Positions 17,373 through 26,286 of a stretch of 47,592 bases of DNA are shown here, piece by piece. A program made the translations under genes and the position numbers. The notes beneath the pieces were generated by a model. That model was given only the letters and a program-made list of their open reading frames with translations, was not told the origin of the DNA and did not search any database. Numbering within the stretch: position 1 is the stretch's first letter; each line of letters starts with the position of its first letter. Location of the stretch: positions 1 through 47,592 of the forward strand of contig CAZILU010000005.1 of assembly GCA_964540165.1 (NCBI GenBank), written 5' to 3'. The DNA comes from Mariniphaga sp964540165. Lineage in GTDB: Bacteria > Bacteroidota > Bacteroidia > Bacteroidales > Prolixibacteraceae.

Positions 17373-19667
17373 ATGATAAATGTAACAACAAAGACGATCG
17401 AACTTGCCGATGGCAGGACGATTACTATTGAGACCGGGAAGCTGGCCAAACAGGCCGACGGTTCGGTTGTAGTGCGAATGGGTGAAACCATGGTGCTGGC
17501 AACCGTTGTATCAGCACAGGATGCCAACGAAGATGTCGATTTTATGCCTCTTTCGGTTGATTATCGGGAGAAGTTCTCTGCAGCCGGGAGGTTTCCGGGA
17601 GGATTTCTGAAACGCGAAGGCAGGCCTTCTGATGATGAAATTTTAACTGCCCGATTGGTTGACAGGGCGTTACGCCCACTTTTCCCCGAGGATTATCATG
17701 CCGAAACTGCCGTTATGATCTCCCTGATCTCGGCCAGCAAAGAGGATCTGCCCGATGCATTGGCAGGCCTGGCTGCTTCTGCTGCGATTGCGGTCTCCGA
17801 TGTTCCTTTTGAAACGCCGATTTCTGAGGTTCGCGTGGGGCGGATCAACGGTGAATTTGTGATCAATCCAACCTATTCCCAACTCAAAGAGTCCGATATC
17901 GATATTATGGTGGGTGCATCTTTCGATAATATTATGATGGTAGAGGGTGAGATGGATGAGGTTTCGGAAGATGACATGCTTGCTGCGATCAGGTTTGCTC
18001 ACGATGAGATTAAAAAGCACTGCAAAGTGCAGGAAGAGTTAGCCGCCGAACGGGGTGTGGTAAAGCGTACTTATTGCCATGAAGTGAATGATGAAGCCCT
18101 GCGTGAACAGGTGAAAGCTGATCTTTACGAAAAATGTTATACCCTGGCAAAGCAGCAGATACATAATAAACAGGAGCGAATGGCCGGATTTCAGGCTATT
18201 TGTGATGAGTATATCGAATCGTATAAAGAGGCGAATGCCGAAAATGAAGAGATCGATCTTAATCAGCACGAAAAGCTGATTAAACGGTACTACCACGATG
18301 TGGAAAAAGAGGCTATGCGCCGGATGATTTTAGACGATAAGATCCGTTTGGACGGCCGTCGGACCGATGAGATCCGGTACATCTGGGGAGAGATTGACTA
18401 TCTGCCCGGCTCACACGGCTCTGCTCTCTTCACCCGGGGAGAGACCCAGTCGCTGACTTCGATCACCCTGGGTACCAAAATGGATGAGAAGATCATCGAT
18501 AGCGTAACGGTTCAGGGGAGAGAGAAGTTCCTGCTCCATTATAATTTTCCGCCATTCTGCGTGGGAGAGGCAAAAACTCCCCGCGGTCTGAGCCGTCGTG
18601 AAATCGGGCACGGAAACCTGGCCCACAGGGCACTGAAGCGCATGATACCCGAAGATTTTCCTTACATCGTTCGGGTTGTTTCCGACATTCTGGAGTCGAA
18701 CGGCTCTTCATCGATGGCAACCGTATGCGCCGGAACCATGGCCATGATGGACTCAGCCATGAAGATGAAACGACCGGTTTCGGGTATTGCCATGGGTTTG
18801 ATTACCGATAAAGGATCGGAGAAATATGCCATCCTTTCCGATATCCTGGGTGATGAAGACCACCTGGGTGATATGGACTTTAAAGTTGCCGGAACGGTTA
18901 ACGGAATTACCGCCACCCAGATGGATATTAAGGTAGACGGACTCTCTTACGAGGTGCTCGCCAAAGCGCTGGCACAGGCAAAAGAGGGCAGGATGCACAT
19001 CCTGGGTAAAATCCTGGAGGTGATCCCTGAACCGCGTGCCGACTTTAAACCCAATGTGCCCCGAATTGAAGTGATCGAGATCCCGAAAGATATGATCGGT
19101 GCCGTGATTGGCCCCGGAGGAAAGATCATCCAGGCCATTCAGGAGGAGACTGAAACCGTTATTGTGATTGAAGAGATTGAAAACATCGGAAAGGTGGAAA
19201 TCTCCGGTGCAGGAATTGAAGCCATTGAGGCTGCTAAAAAACGGATTAAATCGATCATCTCTTTGCCCGAAGTGGGTGAAGTGTATCAGGGAAAAGTGAA
19301 ATCGATTGTCTCCTTTGGCGCTTTCATTGAAGTGCTGCCCGGTAAAGACGGATTGCTGCATGTCTCCGAAATGTCATGGGACCGTGTGGAATCACCGGAG
19401 GATTTTACTAAAGAGGGTGATATTATGGAGGTTAAGCTGATCGGTGTTGATGAAAAGACCGGAAAGCTGAAACTCTCCCGCAGAGCTCTGCTGCCTAAAC
19501 CCGAAGGTTATGTGGAGAGACCACCCCGCAGTGAGAGGCCACCCCACAGAGATGACCACCGCCGCGATAACGATCGCAGAGATCGGCGCGATGGCGATCA
19601 CCGCGATCCTCGCGACCGCCGCGATGGCGATCGAAGGGATTTCAGAAGACCCCGCAGGGATAATTAA
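17373..19667 (+). CDS. pnp: Polyribonucleotide nucleotidyltransferase (PNPase)
   Basis: PNPase degrades RNA 3' to 5' by phosphorolysis and can add tails in reverse. The 764-residue protein has two RNase PH-like domains (about 1-230 and 320-545) joined by a helical domain. A KH domain (GAVIGPGGKIIQAI from residue 576) and an S1 domain (about 630-700, GKVKSIVSFGAFIEVLPG) follow. After S1 there is a roughly 45-residue tail made almost wholly of Arg, Asp, His and Pro (RDDHRRDNDRRDRRDGD and so on). Such a tail is disordered and may bind RNA or partners. The ATG at 17373 gives the normal N-terminus. A strong terminator follows the stop. Confidence 0.98.
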   Translation: MINVTTKTIELADGRTITIETGKLAKQADGSVVVRMGETMVLATVVSAQDANEDVDFMPLSVDYREKFSAAGRFPGGFLKREGRPSDDEILTARLVDRALRPLFPEDYHAETAVMISLISASKEDLPDALAGLAASAAIAVSDVPFETPISEVRVGRINGEFVINPTYSQLKESDIDIMVGASFDNIMMVEGEMDEVSEDDMLAAIRFAHDEIKKHCKVQEELAAERGVVKRTYCHEVNDEALREQVKADLYEKCYTLAKQQIHNKQERMAGFQAICDEYIESYKEANAENEEIDLNQHEKLIKRYYHDVEKEAMRRMILDDKIRLDGRRTDEIRYIWGEIDYLPGSHGSALFTRGETQSLTSITLGTKMDEKIIDSVTVQGREKFLLHYNFPPFCVGEAKTPRGLSRREIGHGNLAHRALKRMIPEDFPYIVRVVSDILESNGSSSMATVCAGTMAMMDSAMKMKRPVSGIAMGLITDKGSEKYAILSDILGDEDHLGDMDFKVAGTVNGITATQMDIKVDGLSYEVLAKALAQAKEGRMHILGKILEVIPEPRADFKPNVPRIEVIEIPKDMIGAVIGPGGKIIQAIQEETETVIVIEEIENIGKVEISGAGIEAIEAAKKRIKSIISLPEVGEVYQGKVKSIVSFGAFIEVLPGKDGLLHVSEMSWDRVESPEDFTKEGDIMEVKLIGVDEKTGKLKLSRRALLPKPEGYVERPPRSERPPHRDDHRRDNDRRDRRDGDHRDPRDRRDGDRRDFRRPRRDN

Positions 19668-19683
19668 AAAATATCGAATAGAT

Positions 19684-19715
19684 AAACGAACGGTGTTTGA
19701 CCGTTCGTTTTTTTT
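19684..19715 (+). terminator. Intrinsic terminator after pnp
   Basis: An 11-base perfect stem (AAACGAACGGT at 19684-19694 with ACCGTTCGTTT at 19700-19710), a 5-base loop and a T-run make a strong terminator 16 bases after the pnp stop. Confidence 0.93.
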
Positions 19716-19736
19716 GATTCATAATAAACGATACAG

Positions 19737-20987
19737 ATGAAGGTATTCAAATTTGGCGGAGCCTCTGTGAAAGATGCCGGAGCGGTTCGCAACCTGGCGC
19801 AAATTTTAAATGGTTATAACGAACCATTGTTGGTGGTGATCTCCGCCATGGGCAAGACAACCGACCTCCTGGAAAAATTGTCAAAAGCATATTTTGAGAA
19901 ACAGGCCGGGGCGAAAGTGATATTTCATCAATTCAGGGATTATCACACAGCCATTTGCCAAGAACTTTTTCCTTCAGGGAAGATCTCTTTTATGATATTC
20001 AACCTGCTTGAAGATCTGGAAGAAAAGCTGGAACGGAAGCCCTCATTGGACTATAACTTTGAATACGACCAGATTGTCTCCTATGGTGAACTTTTGTCAA
20101 CCATGATTGTCAGCGACTATCTCAATGCCATCGGAAAGGTAAATCAATGGATCGACGTACGAAGCTGCCTTCGTACCGATGATCTCTACCGGGATGCCTC
20201 CATCGACTGGGAGCTGACCGGGAAACTCTGTCGTGAAACATTTACCTTTATTGATAATAATCTGTATATCACCCAGGGATTTATCGGCTCAACCCCGGCC
20301 AACCTGACCACCACCCTGGGACGGGAGGGATCGGACTATACGGCTGCGATTCTCGGGAATGTTCTGAATGCCGAAAGTGTCTCTTTTTGGAAGGATGTTC
20401 CCGGAGTGCTTAGTGCTGATCCGAAAAAGATGGAGGGAGCAACCAAGATCGATGCACTCTCCTATCGCGAGGCCGTGGAGATGACCCATTCGGGGGCAAA
20501 GATCATCCACCCGAAAACGATGAAGCCACTCCACAACAAGGGAATACCTCTCTATGTAAAGTCGTTTCTGGCACCCAATGATCCCGGAACTGTCATCCAC
20601 GAAATTGACCATAAGATTCAACTGCCACCCATATTCATCATTCGGGAAAACCTGGTGCTGATCACCTTGTCGCCCAAAGACTTTTCCTTTATCAGCCTCG
20701 ATGATATCGACCGCGTGGTCAATTTTCTGGTAGAGAACCGGGTAAAGGTTACCCTGATGCAACAGTCGGCCATCGACCTGAATCTTGTTTTAGATGCAGG
20801 TGAGGCCGACTGGCATATGCTGATGAAAGAGCTGGAGCCTTACTATAGCATTCGTTATAATACCGGACTGACGTTGGTTACCATCCGGCACTACACCGAA
20901 GAGACCCTCGACTGGATGGTCAAAGAGAAAGATATCTACTTAGAGCAACACAGCAGGCTAACTGCCCGAATGCTGGTCAAAGAATAA
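19737..20987 (+). CDS. lysC: Aspartate kinase
   Basis: Aspartate kinase phosphorylates aspartate, the first step toward lysine, threonine, methionine and diaminopimelate. The 416-residue protein begins MKVFKFGGASVKDAG, with the KFGG(T/A)S nucleotide/aspartate motif, and has the GREGSDYTAA segment and the conserved EMTHSGAKIIHPKT. The C-terminal third (about 290-416) would be the tandem ACT domains that bind feedback inhibitors. It is monofunctional: no homoserine dehydrogenase or DAP decarboxylase is fused. The start follows the pnp terminator by 21 bases, so it should have its own promoter, but I found no full TAnnTTTG box. Its last 30 bases overlap the end of the convergent gene at 20958. 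The symbol is the generic one. Confidence 0.94.
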   Translation: MKVFKFGGASVKDAGAVRNLAQILNGYNEPLLVVISAMGKTTDLLEKLSKAYFEKQAGAKVIFHQFRDYHTAICQELFPSGKISFMIFNLLEDLEEKLERKPSLDYNFEYDQIVSYGELLSTMIVSDYLNAIGKVNQWIDVRSCLRTDDLYRDASIDWELTGKLCRETFTFIDNNLYITQGFIGSTPANLTTTLGREGSDYTAAILGNVLNAESVSFWKDVPGVLSADPKKMEGATKIDALSYREAVEMTHSGAKIIHPKTMKPLHNKGIPLYVKSFLAPNDPGTVIHEIDHKIQLPPIFIIRENLVLITLSPKDFSFISLDDIDRVVNFLVENRVKVTLMQQSAIDLNLVLDAGEADWHMLMKELEPYYSIRYNTGLTLVTIRHYTEETLDWMVKEKDIYLEQHSRLTARMLVKE

Positions 20988-21458
20988 TCCGATCCTCTCT
21001 ACCCAGCGCTCGGCAACCTGAAGCTCACCCGTCAGGGTTAACCGGTCATAATCATTGTTGTAAATCTCTAAAACCTCCTCATTTTTGCTTTTATCTTTCG
21101 GCAAAAGGGAGAGATTAAGCCTTGAAAATCCATGAAGGCTCTCTTTCTGACCTTTGCCATGGTTGGATGTATTATTGAGCATACATTTTCTGTATTCACG
21201 AAGATTGATCGTTTTGGCAATGCTTCCTTCATCCATCTGTTTAAAGAAAAAGAGAAAATTAGCCATGCCATCCAATCCAAAAGCAAAGTTATTGCAGACT
21301 TCTGATTGGGTAATGTAACAGTTTTGTGCATCAGCCAGCTCTTTCAGCGATTGAAGCAACCTCTTTTTTCGGTTCATCCGGTTATAGCCCGTTATGATGA
21401 TAGGGGTAATGATAACAGCTAAAAATATCGCTGAAATTATAATTGTTGTTGAATCCAT
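20958..21458 (-). CDS. Single-pass membrane protein of unknown function
   Basis: I do not recognise this 166-residue protein. Residues about 5-25 (TIIISAIFLAVIITPIIITGY) form a membrane helix followed by a basic patch (NRMNRKKRLLQSL), so the N-terminus is probably outside and the bulk cytoplasmic. The rest is soluble, with an acidic and aromatic C-terminal part. The reading frame is protein-like over its full length and converges on the aspartate kinase gene with a 30-base overlap of the two 3' ends. Confidence 0.75.
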   Translation of the reverse strand: MDSTTIIISAIFLAVIITPIIITGYNRMNRKKRLLQSLKELADAQNCYITQSEVCNNFAFGLDGMANFLFFFKQMDEGSIAKTINLREYRKCMLNNTSNHGKGQKESLHGFSRLNLSLLPKDKSKNEEVLEIYNNDYDRLTLTGELQVAERWVERIGLFFDQHSGS

Positions 21459-21666
21459 GATCTTTTAATTTTATTTCTGAGACAATTTTTAAGGTAAACA
21501 CTACGGAATGCCGTTGTTTAGGCATAAGCTGCGTCAGGCTCCGCAATGAGCCTTTACATCGATACCACAGACAGATTCAACCGGTAATGCCGGTTAAATA
21601 ATTAGTTGTTAAAATGGAACTGCCTGAGTTTGATGCGTTGGAATGCAGCATAAACCCAAAATGGTC

Positions 21667-22044
21667 TCAAAGAAATTCGTGAAAGGGGTAGATGATATCC
21701 GTACACTGGAAAAGAATCGGAAAGAAGGTAATCGTTTCCAGGTACTGAACATAACCGGTTAAAATAATCCGGCTCAAAGATCTCTGGAGAGATGCCGATA
21801 CCCGTTCCTGATGCTCCTTCTTTGAAAAGAGAGTCATGGAAGCAACCGGGCCGGATGGTTCGGGATTGAGGTAGTATGCAAAAGGAGGATAGCTGTATTC
21901 GAAAGTTGCCTGTCGGTTTTCAGTGGGATGGTCAGTAAAAACAGCCGTACCCGTTACGATAAAGTTACCGTAAACAAACCATATGGCAGCACAATAAAAG
22001 ATGATTGCTGCGATGGCTGAAGTTGCTTTTACCCTGTTTTGCAT
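21667..22044 (-). CDS. Small membrane-anchored protein of unknown function, possibly leaderless
   Basis: This 125-residue ORF is unrecognised. It has one N-terminal hydrophobic segment (about residues 8-32, AIAAIIFYCAAIWFVYGNFIV) and an extra-cytoplasmic-looking remainder rich in Tyr and Pro. A full-match -7 box (TAACTTTG on the minus strand, 22049-22056) ends 4 bases before the ATG, so the transcript would begin at or next to the start codon. No later in-frame ATG exists before residue 70, which argues for a leaderless message if both gene and promoter are real. The 207-base gap to the next gene downstream holds only a weak 6-base hairpin (21579-21595). Confidence 0.55.
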   Translation of the reverse strand: MQNRVKATSAIAAIIFYCAAIWFVYGNFIVTGTAVFTDHPTENRQATFEYSYPPFAYYLNPEPSGPVASMTLFSKKEHQERVSASLQRSLSRIILTGYVQYLETITFFPILFQCTDIIYPFHEFL

Positions 22045-22048
22045 GCGA

Positions 22049-22056
22049 CAAAGTTA
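22049..22056 (-). promoter_or_regulatory. -7 promoter box directly before the ATG at 22044
   Basis: TAACTTTG on the minus strand matches TAnnTTTG fully. Transcription would start at about 22044, the first base of the start codon. No -33 TTTG is visible. Confidence 0.5.
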
Positions 22057-22128
22057 CGGTTATTTTGAGCTGATCGGTCTTTTAACGAGACAATATTTTT
22101 AATGCCGTGAAAAATCACGAAGCCGTCG

Positions 22129-22159
22129 TTTGCAAACCTGAAATGTTTCGGTATATTTG
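22129..22159 (+). promoter_or_regulatory. Promoter for the gene at 22212 (-33 TTTG, -7 TATATTTG)
   Basis: TTTG at 22129-22132 and TATATTTG at 22152-22159 are 19 bases apart, a textbook Bacteroidota promoter. The start would be at about 22165. The box lies inside a longer reading frame that begins at 22107, which excludes that earlier start for this transcript. Confidence 0.75.
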
Positions 22160-22211
22160 CCCGCAAATTTTTAGAACTTTGGAGATTCCGTTCAAAATAT
22201 CGAAGCGATTA

Positions 22212-22586
22212 ATGGTTCAGTTCCTTTTGGTTGCTATCATGGGTGGCATAACGCTGTTCGTTGATCTCTATTTTGAGAATCATCCCGAAGCCCTGGCTGA
22301 TATTCAACCGGAATCGGATGAGCAGGAAGAAGATCAGGGCGGTATTTGTCTCTTTTCTCAAAGCAGCAGCCTGACGGTTAAATCTCCGGTTCAGAAACTG
22401 ATCGTCCGAAAACTGTATGCCCGGGAACACGATAAATTTCTACAGAAATGTCATCAGCTTCGTAATCACCAGGTTTTGAAAGCCGATGATACAAAATCCC
22501 GCAAACCCGGGTTTCTGACATGTCACTATCTGGTTTTCAGGCACCATCACTATTCCGGTGCCGATGATCTTCCGTTGATCTCCTGA
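22212..22586 (+). CDS. Small protein of unknown function with N-terminal hydrophobic segment
   Basis: This 124-residue product is unrecognised. It begins MVQFLLVAIMGGITLFVDLY, a likely membrane segment or signal anchor. An acidic stretch (about residues 22-42, rich in Glu, Gln and Asp) and a basic, His-rich C-terminal half (FRHHHYS) follow. The reading frame extends back to 22107, but the promoter at 22129-22159 predicts transcription from about 22165, so the ATG at 22212 is chosen. It precedes secDF on the same strand by 114 bases; no functional link is evident. It could be a decayed or fast-evolving gene. Confidence 0.5.
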   Translation: MVQFLLVAIMGGITLFVDLYFENHPEALADIQPESDEQEEDQGGICLFSQSSSLTVKSPVQKLIVRKLYAREHDKFLQKCHQLRNHQVLKADDTKSRKPGFLTCHYLVFRHHHYSGADDLPLIS

Positions 22587-22700
22587 TCTTACCGAAGCGC
22601 TCCTGTTGGAGCATCCGGCCCGGGAAGTAACATGGCCGGCTTTTCAACGATATTTATATATAATCATTTACTTATACGTCATTTTTTAAACAAACATGTT

Positions 22701-25700
22701 ATGCAAAACAAAGGTGCTATTCTAACATTTGCCATACTGCTGGCAGCTGTTTGTCTATACCAGCTGTCCTTTACCTATAAGGCCCGGCAGGTAGAGAAAC
22801 AGGCCCGTGAGTATGCGCAGGGGGACTCGAACAAAGAATTTTTCTACCTGGATTCCATCTCCGGAGAGGAGGTATATAACTTTTTAGGATTAAAAAAATT
22901 CACCTACAAGGAGGTGAAAGAGCTGGAGATAAATTTGGGTCTTGACCTGAAGGGCGGTATGAACGTTACGTTGGAGATTGCCGTTGATGATCTGATTCGT
23001 GCACTTTCCAATTACAATCAGGACTCTACCTTTAATGCGGCTCTCTCCCTGGCCCGGAAGGAGCAGATGGGCAGTCAGGAGGATTTTGTCACGCTCTTTG
23101 GAAGGGCTTTTGAGCAGATCGATCCAAACGCACGGCTGGCATCGATCTTTTTAACACTGGAGCTGCGTGATAAGATAAACATCAATACGACCAACGCAGA
23201 GGTTCTTGATGTTATTCGTGCAGAAACCAATGGTGCCATTGACAATGCGTTCAACATCATCCGTACCCGTATCGACCGTTTTGGTGTTGCCCAGCCTAAT
23301 ATTCAGCAGTTGCAAACCAAAGGCAGAATATTGGTTGAGTTGCCTGGCGTAAAAGATCAGAGCCGCGTTCGCAACCTGTTGCAGGGAACGGCGATGCTGG
23401 AATTCTGGGAAACCTACGAAAACCAGGAGGTATATCCTTTTTTGTTGCAGGCGAATGATCGGATCCGGGAGATCCAGGCTGCTGCCAGCGGAGATACAAC
23501 CTCAACGATTGAAGATGCTCCGGCTGCTGAAGCTCCTGAGGCAACAGAGCCTGCCGTTGAGGTGGCTGATGCGACGGAAGCTGCCGCCGATAGTGCTGGT
23601 AAAGAGAGCTCGTTGCTGGATGAACTGGCCGCTGGTGCCGAAGGGGATTCAACCGGTACCGCACCCGATAATCTGGAAGATTTTAAAAAGGAGTTCCCTC
23701 TTTTCGCACTGCTTAATCCAAGTACCGACCAGCAGGGACAACTTTTTCCCGGTCCGTCAATCGGTATTGCCCACTCAAGAGATACGGCCCGCATCAATGA
23801 TTACCTGAATATGGATCAGGTCAAAACCCTATTCCCGAGGAATCTGATGTTTCGCTGGACTGCCAAACCTTTTGATAAGGCAGGAACCTATTACCGGTTA
23901 ATTGCCCTTAAATCAAATACACGCGACGGAAAAGCCCCGCTCGATGGTGATGTGATTACTGATGCACGTCAGGATTTTGATCAGTTTGGTTCAAATCCGG
24001 AAGTGTCAATGACAATGAACAGTGAGGGAGCCAAAGTGTGGCAGCGACTAACAAAGGAGAATATTGGCAAATCGATTGCCATTGTGTTGGATGGGTATGT
24101 CCGTTCATTCCCGACCGTTCAAAACGAAATTTCCGGTGGAAGATCAAGCATTACCGGATTAGAGAGCATCGAGGAGGCCAAGGACCTTGCCAACATCCTG
24201 AAATCGGGTAAAATGCCCGCTCCGGCGCGGATCATTCAGGAAGAGATCGTAGGTCCTTCCCTTGGCCGTGAAGCTATTAACAGTGGTTTCATCTCTTTTA
24301 TCATTGCTTTTGCCCTCGTTCTGGTTTATATGTTGTTTTTCTATTCGCGCAATGCCGGTCTTGCAGCCAATGTAGCCCTGATTGCCAATATGTTCTTCAT
24401 TATCGGCATTTTAGCTTCCCTGGGCGCTGTTCTGACACTCCCCGGAATCGCCGGTATCGTTTTAACCATCGGTATGTCGGTCGATGCCAACGTGTTGATA
24501 TATGAACGGGTACAGGAGGAGCGTATGGCTGGTAAAGGAATTAAACTGGCCATCTCCGATGGGTATAAAAACGCCTATTCTGCCATCATCGACGGACAGG
24601 TAACGACACTGCTTACCGGTATCGTGCTCTATGTATTTGGATCAGGTCCGATCAAAGGATTCGCTACCACGCTGATCATTGGTATTCTTACCTCCCTCTT
24701 CAGCGCCATTTTTATTACCCGCCTGATTTTTGAGTGGAAACTGACCCGGAGCAAGGATATCCATTTTACAACTGCCCTGACAAATAACTGGCTAAGGAAT
24801 ACGGTCGTCAAATTCATTGAAAAGAGAAAGGTTGCCTACATCGTTTCAGGCGCTTTTATTATTCTTTCCATCGGCTCTCTTGCCGTCCGCGGACTGAGCT
24901 ATGGCATTGACTTTCGCGGAGGCCGTACCTATGTGGTGCGTCTGAACCAGGACGTGGAAGTAGACCAGGTACAGTCGGCCCTGACAGCCGTTTTTGGTGA
25001 GATGCCGGAGGTGAAAACGTTTGGGGACAATAACCAGATCAGAATTACTACGACCTATAAGATTGAAGATGACAGCAAGGATGTCGATGACGAAGTAGAA
25101 GGAATGCTGATGCAGGGATTGAAAAATGCCAATGTGTTAGACAGCAACGTGTCGCTGGAGGAGTTTACCGACACCTATCAGCAAAGTTCCCAGAAGGTGG
25201 GTCCGACCATTTCGGCTGATATCAGGAAAGACTCCGTTATTGCGATCACTTTTGCGCTGCTGATTATATTCCTTTACATTTTTATCCGTTTCTCTAACTG
25301 GCAATTTGGTTTTAGTGCCGTGGCTGCCATCGCTCACGATGCTTTGGTAGTGCTTGGGATCTTCTCCCTGCTGCACAATCTGGTGCCTTTCTCCCTCGAT
25401 GTTGACCAGGCATTTATTGCTGCCATTCTGACGGTGCTGGGGTATTCCATTAACGATACCGTGGTTGTTTTTGACCGGATCAGGGAGTACCTGAAGCTCC
25501 ATCCGAAGCGGAAACGAGAAGTCAACATGGACGAGGCGGTTAACAGCACGTTGCGCCGTACCTTCAGTACGTCACTCTCTACCTTCGTCGTATTGCTGGC
25601 GATCTTTCTCTTTGGGGGAGCGACCATTCGTGGATTTACATTTGCTCTTATGATCGGTATTGTGGTGGGAACCTATTCATCCATTTTTATTGCAACACCC

Positions 25701-25757
25701 ATCGCATATGATCTGCAGACCCGGGTAAGCAAAGCGCTGGCAAAAAAAAGTAAATAG
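22701..25757 (+). CDS. secDF: Fused protein translocase subunits SecD-SecF
   Basis: SecDF uses the proton gradient to help pull secreted proteins through SecYEG. At 1018 residues this is a SecD-SecF fusion with 12 transmembrane segments expected. The SecD half has LGLDLKGGMNVTLE near residue 80 and the periplasmic P1 domain. The SecF half begins around residue 700 and has the GIDFRGGRTYVVRL motif. A low-complexity Ala/Glu-rich insert lies at about residues 265-335 in the SecD periplasmic region. The reading frame extends to 22632, but the ATG at 22701 starts directly with the first membrane helix (MQNKGAILTFAILLAAVCLY). A hairpin terminator follows the stop. Confidence 0.97.
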   Translation: MQNKGAILTFAILLAAVCLYQLSFTYKARQVEKQAREYAQGDSNKEFFYLDSISGEEVYNFLGLKKFTYKEVKELEINLGLDLKGGMNVTLEIAVDDLIRALSNYNQDSTFNAALSLARKEQMGSQEDFVTLFGRAFEQIDPNARLASIFLTLELRDKININTTNAEVLDVIRAETNGAIDNAFNIIRTRIDRFGVAQPNIQQLQTKGRILVELPGVKDQSRVRNLLQGTAMLEFWETYENQEVYPFLLQANDRIREIQAAASGDTTSTIEDAPAAEAPEATEPAVEVADATEAAADSAGKESSLLDELAAGAEGDSTGTAPDNLEDFKKEFPLFALLNPSTDQQGQLFPGPSIGIAHSRDTARINDYLNMDQVKTLFPRNLMFRWTAKPFDKAGTYYRLIALKSNTRDGKAPLDGDVITDARQDFDQFGSNPEVSMTMNSEGAKVWQRLTKENIGKSIAIVLDGYVRSFPTVQNEISGGRSSITGLESIEEAKDLANILKSGKMPAPARIIQEEIVGPSLGREAINSGFISFIIAFALVLVYMLFFYSRNAGLAANVALIANMFFIIGILASLGAVLTLPGIAGIVLTIGMSVDANVLIYERVQEERMAGKGIKLAISDGYKNAYSAIIDGQVTTLLTGIVLYVFGSGPIKGFATTLIIGILTSLFSAIFITRLIFEWKLTRSKDIHFTTALTNNWLRNTVVKFIEKRKVAYIVSGAFIILSIGSLAVRGLSYGIDFRGGRTYVVRLNQDVEVDQVQSALTAVFGEMPEVKTFGDNNQIRITTTYKIEDDSKDVDDEVEGMLMQGLKNANVLDSNVSLEEFTDTYQQSSQKVGPTISADIRKDSVIAITFALLIIFLYIFIRFSNWQFGFSAVAAIAHDALVVLGIFSLLHNLVPFSLDVDQAFIAAILTVLGYSINDTVVVFDRIREYLKLHPKRKREVNMDEAVNSTLRRTFSTSLSTFVVLLAIFLFGGATIRGFTFALMIGIVVGTYSSIFIATPIAYDLQTRVSKALAKKSK

Positions 25758-25774
25758 GGAATATTTAAGATTAT

Positions 25775-25809
25775 AAAACAGTAGCCTCGTATCCCGGGGC
25801 TATTGTTTT
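25775..25809 (+). terminator. Intrinsic terminator after secDF
   Basis: AAAACAGTAGCC (25775-25786) pairs with GGCTATTGTTTT (25798-25809), with one G-U pair and an 11-base loop, 18 bases after the stop. The T-rich 3' arm gives the uridine tract. Confidence 0.8.
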
Positions 25810-25845
25810 ATTGACAAATCCTGTCCGAATGATTGTGTCAATTTG

Positions 25846-25853
25846 TATATTTG
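25846..25853 (+). promoter_or_regulatory. -7 promoter box for tatA-lolD
   Basis: TATATTTG is a full match to TAnnTTTG. The start would be at about 25858, leaving a 15-base leader before the ATG at 25873 and excluding the in-frame upstream start at 25843. Confidence 0.65.
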
Positions 25854-25872
25854 TAGCCTAAAATTGAAAGGA

Positions 25873-26286
25873 ATGAACGACTATCTGTTATTTATCAGCG
25901 GAGGAGAGTTGGTGCTGGTTATGCTGTTGGCACTGCTCTTCTTTGGTGCCAAGGCAATTCCGGACATCGCAAAAACCCTGGGAAAGGGGATGCGGGAATT
26001 TAAAAAAGCTACCAACGAGATCAAACGGGAAATCGATGAGCATACTTCCGACTTTAAAAAAGATATTAACGAAGTGAAATCGGCCGTGAACCGTGAGACA
26101 TCCAAAATAAAACAGGGGCTGAATGATGTTACTTCGGAGGTTGACAGAGAAACCCGTGAGATTGGACAAGACCTGAATAGCTCTGGTACGGATGCGGATC
26201 CCGGGAAGAAAAAGGATCGCCCGGATGAGGCTGACTACGATCCGTATGCCAATAATTACGGAATGGGAAACGATGACTTTGATTAG
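25873..26286 (+). CDS. tatA: Twin-arginine translocation protein TatA/E family with long charged C-terminus
   Basis: TatA forms the pore-like part of the Tat system that exports folded proteins. The 137-residue product has the short N-terminal membrane helix (GGELVLVMLLALLFFGAKAIPDIAKTLGKGMREFKKA, with the FG hinge and amphipathic helix). A C-terminal region far longer than usual for TatA (about residues 50-110) follows, with repeated E/K/D-rich units roughly every 11 residues (TNEIKREIDEH, TSDFKKDINEV, KSAVNRETSKI, KQGLNDVTSEV). This should form an extended amphipathic helix. The tail is acidic and Tyr/Asn-rich. The promoter places the start at 25873. It overlaps lolD by 14 bases. tatC lies about 10 kb away on the other strand. 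Confidence 0.88.
   Translation: MNDYLLFISGGELVLVMLLALLFFGAKAIPDIAKTLGKGMREFKKATNEIKREIDEHTSDFKKDINEVKSAVNRETSKIKQGLNDVTSEVDRETREIGQDLNSSGTDADPGKKKDRPDEADYDPYANNYGMGNDDFD

Noticed and set aside
21579..21595. AACCGG/CCGGTT hairpin between two small genes
   Set aside because: Only six base pairs and no T-tract on either strand, so too weak to call a terminator.
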